Position numbers and translations under genes: made by a program
The notes under the pieces: model-generated
Databases searched by the model: none
What the model was told of the DNA's origin: nothing
What the model saw: only the letters and a program-made list of their open reading frames with translations
In this document: one piece after another, positions 41,864 to 49,508 of the stretch
Layout of the letters: each line of letters opens with the position of its first letter
How positions within the stretch are numbered: position 1 is the stretch's first letter
Source: Gemmatimonadaceae bacterium
GTDB taxonomy: Bacteria > Gemmatimonadota > Gemmatimonadetes > Gemmatimonadales > Gemmatimonadaceae
NCBI GenBank assembly: GCA_024710705.1
Contig: JANJUF010000035.1
Span: forward strand, 1 to 54,627
DNA length: 54,627 bases
Direction of reading: 5' to 3'

Positions 41864-44383
41864 TCAGGTGCCGCGCGGCTTCACCCGCCGCGTCGGTGCC
41901 GCCGTGAGCGGGTCCTCAGGCCATGGGTGACGCGGATAGCGTCCTTTGAGATCGCGCTTCACGTCGAAGTAGCCGTGGCGCCAGAAGCTCGCGAGGTCCT
42001 TCGTCACCTGCACCGGCCGGCCGGCCGGCGAGAGCAGGTGCAGTGTGAGCGGTACGCGGCCCTCGGCGAGCCTCGGCGTCTCGAGGAGTCCGAAGCACTC
42101 CTGCAGCTTCACCGCCAGCGCCGGTTGGGCGGGATCGCCGTAATCCACGCGAATGCGTGAACCGCTGGGCACTTCGACGTGCGTCGGTGCCACCGCATCG
42201 AGGCGCGCGCGCGCCTGCCACGTCAGCGTCGCGAGCAACGCCTCGCCCATCGGCACGCGGGCGAGATCGCTCCAACGGCGCGCGTCGCCGAGCTGCGGCG
42301 TCAGCCAGGCGTTGAGCGAGGCCAACAGCGCCGCATCGGACACATCGGGAAAGAGTTCCGGGAGATGGCGATGGGCGAAGCGCAGCCGTTCACGGAGTGC
42401 GCGCGACTCCGCTGACCACGGGAGGGCGGCCAGTCCGCGCCGCTGCACTTCGCCGACCAGCGCCTGCACGATGTCCTCTCTCGGAACCTCACGCAGGGGG
42501 CGATCCCGGAGGACGATGGCGCCGAGTTGCTCGCGCTCGACAGCGCGGACGGCATCGGCGGCATCGTCCCACGCGACGAGGCGCGTGGTGGCGAGCGCGG
42601 GCCCGGCGCTCTCACGCAGGTCCGCTTCCTCGAGGGGCGCGGCCAACCAGATCCGGCTCTCGGCGGGGTCGCCGTCGAGGTCCGCCACCGCGAGGTAAGG
42701 CGATGCCCCCAGCGGCTGTATTGTGGCGAGGCGTGCGCCGCGCCCGTTGCGGAGGAGGTACCGCGGCGCCTCGCCGCTGCGCCGCTGGGCGATGCGGTCG
42801 GGGTAGGCCAGCGCGACCAACGCGCCGATCATCGCGAGGTCATCGGCGGCGTCGTGCGATCCACGTGGAAGCGCCTGCCGCAGCGCCCGCGCCTCCTGCC
42901 GCACGCGCGCGAGTCGCGCCGCATCCACCAGCCCGCGCTCGCGGCCGCGCAGCGCCTCCACGCGGGTGCCGATGTCTGCGTCGTACTCGGCGGCCTCGCG
43001 CCGTAGCACATCGCGTTCGGCGAGCAGCGCCGCCAGCTCGCAGGCCAGCGTGGCGCAGCCGCGGGTCGCGCCGATGAGCACGAGGTGGGCAAGCCGCGGC
43101 GCGATGCCAAGCGCGGCCATGGCGCGACCGTGTGCCGTGACGCGTCCCGCGGCGTCGAGCGCCCCGAGGTCGGTGAGGAGCGCACGGCCCTGCGCCAGCG
43201 CCCCGGCGGGCGGCGCGTCCAGCCAGCGCAGCGCGCGTGGGTCGGCGATGCCGGCACAGGCGAGTTCGAGGGCCAGCGGAGTGAGGTCGGTCTCGAGGAT
43301 CTCGGGCGCCGTGCGCGCCGGCAGCGCGGCCTGCGTGGCGTCGTCCCAGAGCCGGATGCAGTGGCCCGGCGCGGTACGACCGGCGCGTCCGCGGCGCTGG
43401 TCGGCCGAGGCCTGGGAGACGCGCACCGTCTCGAGTCGTGACATCCCGCTGCGCGGGTCGTAGCGGGGCACGCGCGCGAGACCCGAGTCGATCACCACAC
43501 GCACGCCATCGAGCGTGACCGACGAGTCGGCGATGGCCGTGCGGAGGATCACGCGTGGTGCGACCCTGCGGGGGCGCAGCACGTGGTCCTGTTCGTCGAG
43601 CGTGAGTCCGCCGTGGAGCAACTGCACCTCGGCGCCGAGGGTGGCCTCGTCGAGCGCCGCGCGCGTCCGCTGCAACTCGGCGATGCCCGGCAGGAAGACG
43701 AGGATGTCGCCAGTGTGCTCGGCACGCGCGGCGAGGACGGCACCTGCCGCGGCGCGCGCGATCGGTGCACCGTCCCGCGGCGGACGCCACTGCGTGCTGA
43801 CGGGAAACTCTCTCCCCGCGCTGGTGATGATCGGCACCTCGTTGGCGCCGTCGGCAGCCAGGAGCCGCGCGACCGGCGCGGCCTCGAGCGTGGCCGACAT
43901 CACGAGGAGGCGGAGGTCGGGTCGCAACACGTTGCGCGACTCGAGCGCGAGGGCGAGCCCAAGGTCGCTGGGAAGGTGCCGCTCGTGGAACTCGTCGAAG
44001 CAGAGCGCGGCCACCCCGTCGAGCGAAGGGTCGTCCTGGATCATCCGCGTGAGGATTCCTTCCGTGACGACCTCGATGCGGGTGCGCGGTCCCACGCGCC
44101 GCTCGAGGCGCACGCGGTAGCCCACCGTGTCCCCGACGTCCTCGCCGAGGAGATACGCCATCTGTTGGGCGGCGGCGCGTGCGGCGAGACGTCGCGGTTC
44201 GAGCACGAGGACGCGTCCCTCGCCGCGCCAGGACGCATCGAGCAGCGCCAGGGGCACCCGGGTGGTCTTGCCGGCGCCGGGGGCGGCCACCAGGACCGCC
44301 GCCCCCACGCGATCCAGTGCCGCCAGCAGTGGCGGCAGGACGTCATCAATCGGGAGCGGCGGGGCGTCGGGACGGAGAGGCAC
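41864..44383 (-). CDS. hrpB: ATP-dependent helicase HrpB (DExH box)
   Basis: An 839-residue DExH helicase of the HrpB type. Motif I is VAAPGAGKTTRVPLALL, Ia VLEPRRLAARAAA, Ib VTEGILTRMIQDDP, II CFDEFHERHLPSDLGLAL and III VMSATLEAAPVA; motif VI is RVSQASADQRRGRAGRTAPG. The HA2 domain follows, and the characteristic HrpB C-terminus ends with HGYFDVKRDLKGRYPRHPWPEDP. The E. coli protein is of similar length (about 810). Its cellular role is still unclear; it is presumed to act on RNA. The GTG start lies just before PLRPDAPPLPIDDVLPPLL, the usual N-terminal motif. It is divergent from lspA with about 90 bases between them. Confidence 0.95.
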   Translation of the reverse strand: MPLRPDAPPLPIDDVLPPLLAALDRVGAAVLVAAPGAGKTTRVPLALLDASWRGEGRVLVLEPRRLAARAAAQQMAYLLGEDVGDTVGYRVRLERRVGPRTRIEVVTEGILTRMIQDDPSLDGVAALCFDEFHERHLPSDLGLALALESRNVLRPDLRLLVMSATLEAAPVARLLAADGANEVPIITSAGREFPVSTQWRPPRDGAPIARAAAGAVLAARAEHTGDILVFLPGIAELQRTRAALDEATLGAEVQLLHGGLTLDEQDHVLRPRRVAPRVILRTAIADSSVTLDGVRVVIDSGLARVPRYDPRSGMSRLETVRVSQASADQRRGRAGRTAPGHCIRLWDDATQAALPARTAPEILETDLTPLALELACAGIADPRALRWLDAPPAGALAQGRALLTDLGALDAAGRVTAHGRAMAALGIAPRLAHLVLIGATRGCATLACELAALLAERDVLRREAAEYDADIGTRVEALRGRERGLVDAARLARVRQEARALRQALPRGSHDAADDLAMIGALVALAYPDRIAQRRSGEAPRYLLRNGRGARLATIQPLGASPYLAVADLDGDPAESRIWLAAPLEEADLRESAGPALATTRLVAWDDAADAVRAVEREQLGAIVLRDRPLREVPREDIVQALVGEVQRRGLAALPWSAESRALRERLRFAHRHLPELFPDVSDAALLASLNAWLTPQLGDARRWSDLARVPMGEALLATLTWQARARLDAVAPTHVEVPSGSRIRVDYGDPAQPALAVKLQECFGLLETPRLAEGRVPLTLHLLSPAGRPVQVTKDLASFWRHGYFDVKRDLKGRYPRHPWPEDPLTAAPTRRVKPRGT

Positions 44384-44474
44384 GCAGCGGGAAACGGAAG
44401 GGGGCTCGCGCGCGTACTACTTTAGGTGCGCCCCGGGTAACTTAGGAGCGTCGCCCGACTCGCGCTCTCCTCCC

Positions 44475-45035
44475 ATGACGACACCCGACTTCACGCCAAC
44501 TGATCGCTCCGGTGCCCGCGACCGCATCTTCTGGTCCGTGCTCCTCTTTGTGGCGGTCAGCGACATCGTCACCAAGCGCTGGGCCGAGCGCGCGCTGGAC
44601 CTGCACCTGCCGCAGGAGGTCGTCGGCCAGTGGTTGCGGTGGACGCTGACGTACAACACCGGCGCTGCCATGAACCTTTCGGTGGGCGATGCCTCGCGCC
44701 TGGTATTCAGCGTCATCGCCATCGGGATGATCGGCTACCTCTTCTACCTGTATCGGCAGTCGCACCCGGCCGAGAGATGGACCCCCGCCGCGCTCGGCAT
44801 GATCACCGCCGGCGCCTTCGGCAATCTCGTGGACCGCCTGCGGCACACGAAGGGCGTCGTGGACTTCATTGACGTCGGCAGCGCTGGCTGGCGCTTCTGG
44901 ACCTTCAACATCGCCGACATGGGCGTGACCGTCGGCGCCGTGTTGTTGGCCATCCTGATGTGGCGCGAGGAACGCGCAATGAATAGCGTCAGTGCGGACA
45001 CCCCTTCTTCCACCGATACGAGCTCAACACCATGA
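44475..45035 (+). CDS. lspA: lipoprotein signal peptidase II
   Basis: A 186-residue membrane aspartic protease that removes the signal peptide from prolipoproteins, acting after Lgt in the inner membrane. It has four hydrophobic helices and the conserved boxes TLTYNTGAAMNLSVGD (NxGAA), GAFGNLVDRLRHTKGVVDFID with catalytic D120, and FNIADMGVTVGAVLL with D148. The GNLVDR and NIAD motifs are complete, so the enzyme should be active. The in-frame upstream codons are antisense to the divergent helicase and are excluded; ATG 44475 gives the expected N-terminus. A Ser/Thr-rich tail of about 20 residues is longer than usual. The stop overlaps the next gene by four bases. Confidence 0.95.
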   Translation: MTTPDFTPTDRSGARDRIFWSVLLFVAVSDIVTKRWAERALDLHLPQEVVGQWLRWTLTYNTGAAMNLSVGDASRLVFSVIAIGMIGYLFYLYRQSHPAERWTPAALGMITAGAFGNLVDRLRHTKGVVDFIDVGSAGWRFWTFNIADMGVTVGAVLLAILMWREERAMNSVSADTPSSTDTSSTP

Positions 45036-45691
45036 CCCAGCGCCGCGACTTCCTCCGTCAGGCCTCCCTCCTCGCCGCCGGCGGACTCGCCGCCAGCCAG
45101 CTCGAGGCCCAGGCGGCCGCGCCCGCCGCCCAGGGCAGCTGGGACATGTCCTGGACCGAGCGCGTGACCGGCAAGCATCGCATGGTCTTCGACGCCCACG
45201 CGATCTCGGACGGCGTCTGCCTGCATCAGGCCCGGTCCTTCCTGCAGGGCTACACGGACGTGTATGGCATGACCGATGCCGACGTCACCGCCGTGCTGGT
45301 GATCCGGCACTCGGCCGTGCCAATGGTGATGAATGACTCGCTCTGGGCCGACGGCTTCCTCAACGAAGCCGACAAGCTGAAGGATCCCAAGACGGGCGAG
45401 CCGGCTCGCCGGAATCCGTTCATCAACATCGAGCCGGGCTCGCAGCATGCGCTCACCTGGCCCGATGGCGCGCTCGACACCCTGATCTCACGCGGCGTGA
45501 TCGTGCTCGCCTGCGACCTGGCGCTCCGCAACTTCACTGGGCGCATCGCCAACCATCGCAAGATCCCGCGCCCCGACGCCGCCGCGCTCGTGAACGCGAA
45601 CCTCATTCCCGGCATCTACCGCATGCCGACGGGCGTCTTCGCCACCTGCCACGCCCAGCAGCTGGGCTGTGGCGTGCTCAACGCCGTCTGA
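45032..45691 (+). CDS. Tat-exported DsrE/F-like protein
   Basis: A 219-residue protein whose N-terminus MTQRRDFLRQASLLAAGGL is a twin-arginine signal (RRDFL). The mature part starts with KHRMVFDAHAISDGVCLHQARSFLQGY and continues DADVTAVLVIRHSAVPMVMNDSLW. This resembles the DsrE/DsrF-like domain seen in other Tat-exported proteins, including a hydrophobic beta strand ending in RHSA. Cysteines occur at VCLHQ, LACDLALRN, ATCHAQQ and LGCGVLN; the CHAQQLGC pair may be redox-active. The start codon overlaps the lspA stop (ATGA). Function is unknown; a periplasmic thiol or sulfur-carrier role is possible. Its stop is immediately adjacent to that of the convergent oxidoreductase gene. Confidence 0.6.
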   Translation: MTQRRDFLRQASLLAAGGLAASQLEAQAAAPAAQGSWDMSWTERVTGKHRMVFDAHAISDGVCLHQARSFLQGYTDVYGMTDADVTAVLVIRHSAVPMVMNDSLWADGFLNEADKLKDPKTGEPARRNPFINIEPGSQHALTWPDGALDTLISRGVIVLACDLALRNFTGRIANHRKIPRPDAAALVNANLIPGIYRMPTGVFATCHAQQLGCGVLNAV

Positions 45692-46966
45692 TCAGGCGAC
45701 GCTGACCCGCATCCCGCCGAGGTCCGCCACCACGGCCTCGGCGGCGCGACGCCCGCTGCGCAGCGCGCCGTTGATGGACGGCGTCTCGAGGTAGTCGCCG
45801 CAGCCGTAGAGCCCGTCGCCGAGACGCACCGCGTCGTGCACCTGGTCCGGACGCGGGAACGTGCGCGGCAGCGAGTACGGGACGCGCACCACGCGAAGCA
45901 ACCGCCAGCTGTTGACCGCGCGCGCGCCGAACCAGCGTGAGAGCTGGGCCCGCGCGTCGCGGTCGAGCACGCCATCGTCCGGGCCCGCCGGCGCGACGAC
46001 GGTGGCCGAGATGAGCGCCTGCCCAGGCGGCGCGTAGCTCGGGGCGATGTCGCTGGGGACACAGACGTGATTCACCGGCCCGCGGCGGCCTTCGCCGTCG
46101 AGCACGAGCAGGGAGCCCTCCACCGGCGAAGAGGACGCCGCGTAGTAGAGCGTGGCGCATCCACTCCACGCCGGTGTACGCGAGCCCGGGACCAAGACGG
46201 CGGCGTTCCGCGCATCGGCAGCGATGATGACGGCGCGTGCCGCGAGGGTCTCGCCGCCGGCCAGCTCCACCGCGCCGCGGCGCAACGCGCGCACGCGAGT
46301 GCCGGTGCGCACGCTGCCGGCCGGCAGCGCGGCCGCCAACTGACGCGGGATGGTCTGCATACCGCCCGCGGGCAACGTGGCGCTCCCCGTGGCGAACATC
46401 CCGAAGAGGAAGTCGAACCACTGCGCCGGCGCGGTGAGCTGCGCGTCGAGGAACACCCCGCCGAAGAACGGACGGAAGAATCCCTCGATGGAGCGGTCGG
46501 AGAACCCGCGTTCGTGGAGCGCGCGGGCGGCCGTCGCCTCGGCGCTGGATGCCGGCGTTCCTTCGAGGGCGAGGATCGCGTCGGCGCGCAGGCGCAGCAT
46601 CCGCCAGGCATCGGCCGGCGTGAACACGCCGGAGACGAGCGACTGCATGCCAGCCAGCGGCGCGCGCCAGGGATCGGCGACCCGGCCGAACCTGTTTCCG
46701 CGCCAGACCAGCGCACCGGGCGCGAAACGGCCCAGCTGCAGGGCCTCGAGGTCGAGCACGCGCCGCGCCTCGGGATACGAATCGAGCAGCACCTGGAACC
46801 CACGGTCGAGGAGGAAGCCATCAACCTGGTCCGTGGCGAGCCGGCCACCGACGTCTGGCCCCGCCTCGACGACGAGCGGCGACAGCCCGGCCTCCGCGCA
46901 GCGCCTCGCGGCGGCCAGTCCGGCCAGCCCGGCTCCCACAATGATGACCTCGTGTGGCGCAGTCAT
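45692..46966 (-). CDS. FAD-dependent amine-oxidase-type oxidoreductase
   Basis: A 424-residue flavoprotein of the protoporphyrinogen oxidase/phytoene desaturase group. The N-terminal FAD fold is VIIVGAGLAGLAAARRCAEAG, followed by VVEAGPDVGGRLATDQVDGFLLDRGFQVLL. The middle contains GFSDRSIEGFFRPFFGGVFLD, and the C-terminal FAD contact is LGDGLYGCGDYLETPSINGALRSGRRAAE. The substrate is not evident; such proteins are often called NAD(P)/FAD-dependent oxidoreductases or carotenoid-related desaturases, but no other carotenoid gene is nearby. ATG 46966 is used; codons upstream are not supported, since the frame there runs antisense to the space before the divergent gene. Confidence 0.85.
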   Translation of the reverse strand: MTAPHEVIIVGAGLAGLAAARRCAEAGLSPLVVEAGPDVGGRLATDQVDGFLLDRGFQVLLDSYPEARRVLDLEALQLGRFAPGALVWRGNRFGRVADPWRAPLAGMQSLVSGVFTPADAWRMLRLRADAILALEGTPASSAEATAARALHERGFSDRSIEGFFRPFFGGVFLDAQLTAPAQWFDFLFGMFATGSATLPAGGMQTIPRQLAAALPAGSVRTGTRVRALRRGAVELAGGETLAARAVIIAADARNAAVLVPGSRTPAWSGCATLYYAASSSPVEGSLLVLDGEGRRGPVNHVCVPSDIAPSYAPPGQALISATVVAPAGPDDGVLDRDARAQLSRWFGARAVNSWRLLRVVRVPYSLPRTFPRPDQVHDAVRLGDGLYGCGDYLETPSINGALRSGRRAAEAVVADLGGMRVSVA

Positions 46967-47025
46967 ACTGAGGTGAACGCAGGCGCGCGCCACCGGTTCC
47001 GCGTTGCCCCGCGCAGGTCCGGCGC

Positions 47026-47031
47026 TAGCTT
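47026..47031 (+). promoter_or_regulatory. -10 box TAGCTT, 7 bases before an ATG
   Basis: TAGCTT, 7 bases (CCCGCCC) and then ATG at 47039, without a Shine-Dalgarno sequence. This is another example of the near-start box seen before paaG and the E1 gene. Confidence 0.5.
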
Positions 47032-47038
47032 CCCGCCC

Positions 47039-47809
47039 ATGCCCACGGTCACCGGCTCCTTCGCGGCATCCTTCTCCGCGTCGTTCTCCACTGCCGCCGC
47101 CTTCGTGGCGGGTGCGACGGGGTACACGGGGCGCGCCGTGGTCGCCGCCCTCCGCACCCGGGGCGTCGAGACGGTCGCCCACATCCGGCCGGGATCAGTC
47201 AACGGCGCAGAGTGGCGCGCACGGTTTGAAGCGCTCGGCGCCACGGTGGACGAGTCGCCGTGGGAGCCCGCCGCCATCGTCGCGGCGCTGACCACGCATC
47301 GTCCCACACACCTGTTCGCCCTGCTCGGGACGACGCGTGCGCGGGCGAAGCGCGAAGGCATCACCGCGCCGTACGAGACCGTGGACTACGGCCTCACGAA
47401 GCTGCTCTTGGATGCGGCCAGCGCCTGCGGGCATGGACCGCGGTTCATCTACCTGTCGGCACTCGGGGCCCGCGAGGGCACATCGAACCCCTACCTCTCG
47501 GTCCGCGGGCGACTGGAGCGCGAGCTGCAAGCCTCGCGGCTGCCGTTCTTGATTGCGCGGCCGGCATTCATCTCCGGACGTGATCGCGAGGAATCACGGC
47601 CCACCGAGCGTGCGGTGTCGCTGCTGGTAGATGCGGCCCTGCGCGGGCTCGCCACCGCCGGCCTGAGTGGACCGCAACGGCGCTTCGCGTCGCTGACCGG
47701 TAGGCAGCTGGCCGAGGGACTCACGGCCTTGGCCCTCGCCGCGCGCGACGCGCGTACGATCGCCGACGCAGCCGCCATCCGCGGCGCCATCCCGGCGGAG
47801 CAGGCGTGA
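47039..47809 (+). CDS. NAD(P)-binding SDR-like protein
   Basis: A 256-residue atypical short-chain dehydrogenase/NmrA-like protein. The nucleotide-binding motif is FVAGATGYTGRAVVAALRTRG (about residues 22-42), then VAHIRPGS. FIYLSALGAREGTSNPYLSVRGRLERELQAS holds the YLSxRG stretch corresponding to the YxxxK region, with the usual lysine replaced by Arg. SRLPFLIARPAFISG is the typical substrate-domain entry. Such proteins modify or sense NADP-linked metabolites; the substrate is unknown. The Ser/Ala/Phe-rich N-terminus (SFAASFSASFSTAAAF) is unusual, but the leaderless promoter supports this start. The 3' end overlaps the following methyltransferase gene by four bases. Confidence 0.75.
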   Translation: MPTVTGSFAASFSASFSTAAAFVAGATGYTGRAVVAALRTRGVETVAHIRPGSVNGAEWRARFEALGATVDESPWEPAAIVAALTTHRPTHLFALLGTTRARAKREGITAPYETVDYGLTKLLLDAASACGHGPRFIYLSALGAREGTSNPYLSVRGRLERELQASRLPFLIARPAFISGRDREESRPTERAVSLLVDAALRGLATAGLSGPQRRFASLTGRQLAEGLTALALAARDARTIADAAAIRGAIPAEQA

Positions 47810-48414
47810 GTGCGGGGAAGAAGGCCTACGATCGGGCCTACTTCGAGCAGTGGTACCACGATCCCGACCGGCGGGTGATCACGCCGGCCGCCGTCGCGCG
47901 GAAGGCACGGCTCGCCCTCGGCATCGCCGAGCTGTTGTTGGAGCGTCCGGTGCGGAACGTCCTCGATGTCGGATGCGGGGAAGGGGCCTGGCGAGAGCAT
48001 CTGCGACGCGAGCGCCCGAACGTCCACTACACCGGCGTGGAGTCCAGCGCGTACGCGGTGGAGCGCTTCGGGCGCACGCGCAACATCCTGCGCGGCTCGC
48101 TTGGCACGCTGGAGTCGCTCGCGCTCGAGGGGCCGTACGACTTGATCGTGGTCTGCGACGTGCTGCAGTACGTGCCGGATGCGGAACTCGATCCCGGCCT
48201 GCACGCGATTGCCGGCTTGCTGGGCGGCGTGGCGTATCTCGAGGCCTACACACTCGAGGACCAGGTCGAGGGCGACCGTGCCGGTTGGCACGAACGGAGC
48301 CGGGCCGAGTACCTGCGGCGCTTCGCCGCGGCGGGGCTCGGCAGCGTGGGCATGCACTGTTACGTGGGCGAGGCCCTGCGGGACGCCACCGCCGCCCTCG
48401 AACGCGCGGGTTGA
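47806..48414 (+). CDS. class I SAM-dependent methyltransferase
   Basis: A 202-residue methyltransferase. The SAM-binding motif I is VRNVLDVGCGEGAWREHLR, followed by NVHYTGVESSAYAVERFG (acidic end of beta2) and EGPYDLIVVCDVLQYVPDAEL as motif IV. The N-terminal KKAYDRAYFEQWYHDPDRRVITP is typical of small-molecule methyltransferases of the ubiE/Coq5 type, but the acceptor is unknown. The GTG start overlaps the stop of the SDR-like gene (GTGA), so both are coupled. The -35 box of the next promoter lies on its stop codon. It is the first of two methyltransferase genes before the SAH-removing enzyme. Confidence 0.85.
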   Translation: MSAGKKAYDRAYFEQWYHDPDRRVITPAAVARKARLALGIAELLLERPVRNVLDVGCGEGAWREHLRRERPNVHYTGVESSAYAVERFGRTRNILRGSLGTLESLALEGPYDLIVVCDVLQYVPDAELDPGLHAIAGLLGGVAYLEAYTLEDQVEGDRAGWHERSRAEYLRRFAAAGLGSVGMHCYVGEALRDATAALERAG

Positions 48415-48459
48415 CAGCCGGGCGCCATTGAATAACCTTTCATCCGGATATACGGATGA
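48411..48459 (+). promoter_or_regulatory. promoter and palindromic operator of the ArsR-methyltransferase gene
   Basis: TTGACA (48411-48416), a 16-base spacer and TAACCT (48433-48438) form a promoter overlapping the previous stop codon. Directly after it lies the perfect 7-bp dyad TCATCCG-GATATA-CGGATGA (48440-48459), whose right arm contains the ATG (48456-48458). A protein bound there would block both the transcription start and the initiation codon region, as expected for ArsR autorepression. Confidence 0.65.
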
Positions 48460-49394
48460 AGCGCACCCCCCTCTTCGACCGGTTGTCGGCCCTGGCCGAC
48501 CCGACCCGCTCGCGCTGCCTCCTGTTGCTGGAGCGGCACGAGCTGACGGTGTCGGAACTGCGTGCGGTGCTCCAGCTGCCGCAATCCACTGTGAGCCGGC
48601 ACCTGAAGGTGCTGACGGATGCCGGCTGGCTCACCGCCCGCGAGGACGGGACGAGCAATCGGTATCGGCTGGACCTGAAGACGCTGGACGCGGCGGGGCG
48701 CAAGCTCTGGGGTTCGGTACGCGAGGAAGCGGAGGGGTTGTCCGCGGCGGCTCGCGACGCGCAACGGGTGAAAGGCGTCCTCGCCGAGCGCCACACGCGC
48801 TCGCAGCAGTTCTTCGCGAGTTCGGCGGCGCAGTGGGACAAGGTGCGGGCCGAGCTCTTCGGGGCGCGCACCGAGCTCTTCGCCCTCGTGGGCCTGCTGG
48901 GCGCCGACCAGGTGGTCGGCGACCTCGGCTGCGGCACGGGGCAGCTGTCGGAAGTGATATCGCCGTTCGTGTCACGCGTGATCGCGGTGGACGAGTCGGC
49001 GGCGATGTTGAAGGCGGCCAAGGCGCGGTTGGCGCCGCTCGAGAACGTCGAGTTGCGCGCCGGTCGCATCGAGGAGTTGCCGATCGAGGATGGCAGGCTG
49101 GACGTGGCGATCCTCTCGTTGGTGTTGCACTACGTGGCGGAGCCGGCGCAGGTCTTGGCAGGCATCCGTCGCACGCTCAAGCGAGGGGGCAAGCTGCTCC
49201 TCGTGGACATGCTCCCGCACGACCGCGCCGAATACCGCCAGACGATGGGCCATGTGTGGTTGGGATTCGATGCGGAGCAGTTGGAGCAGTGGGGGAAGCT
49301 CGCCGGGTTCACCGGCGTGCGGACCCATGGGTTGCCGTCGGGGCCCAAGATGAGTGGGCCATCACTCTTTACTGCGGTGTTTGCGACGACTTGA
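48456..49394 (+). CDS. ArsR-family regulator fused to a SAM methyltransferase
   Basis: A 312-residue two-domain protein. Residues 1-75 are a winged helix of the ArsR type: LSALADPTRSRCLLLLERHEL, then LQLPQSTVSRHLKVLTDAGWL and the wing REDGTSNRYRL. Residues 125-312 are a class I methyltransferase fold: VVGDLGCGTGQLSEVISPFV, VIAVDESAAMLKAAKARL and LSLVLHYVAEPAQVLAGIRRTL. No metal-binding cysteines of classic ArsR sensors are present. In many bacteria such fusions lie next to ahcY or methionine-cycle genes and are thought to sense SAM or SAH through the methyltransferase domain; here ahcY follows 114 bases later. The start overlaps its own palindromic operator. Confidence 0.9.
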   Translation: MKRTPLFDRLSALADPTRSRCLLLLERHELTVSELRAVLQLPQSTVSRHLKVLTDAGWLTAREDGTSNRYRLDLKTLDAAGRKLWGSVREEAEGLSAAARDAQRVKGVLAERHTRSQQFFASSAAQWDKVRAELFGARTELFALVGLLGADQVVGDLGCGTGQLSEVISPFVSRVIAVDESAAMLKAAKARLAPLENVELRAGRIEELPIEDGRLDVAILSLVLHYVAEPAQVLAGIRRTLKRGGKLLLVDMLPHDRAEYRQTMGHVWLGFDAEQLEQWGKLAGFTGVRTHGLPSGPKMSGPSLFTAVFATT

Positions 49395-49494
49395 GACGGA
49401 AGACGGAAGACGGAAGGACCTTCGTTTCGGTTCCGCCCGCACTCCCGGACTGCGTCTCGCTCTCGCCATTTCCTTCCGTCTTCCGTCTTCCCTC
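49395..49494. repeat. family A palindromic repeat, copy 2
   Basis: Arms of 23 bases (49395-49417 and 49472-49494), three GACGGAA heptads against their complement with one mismatch, enclose a 54-base centre with no clear second stem. The left arm starts directly after the regulator's stop codon, and the right arm ends 14 bases before the ahcY ATG. Confidence 0.85.
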
Positions 49495-49508
49495 TTTCCA
49501 ATCTTCCT

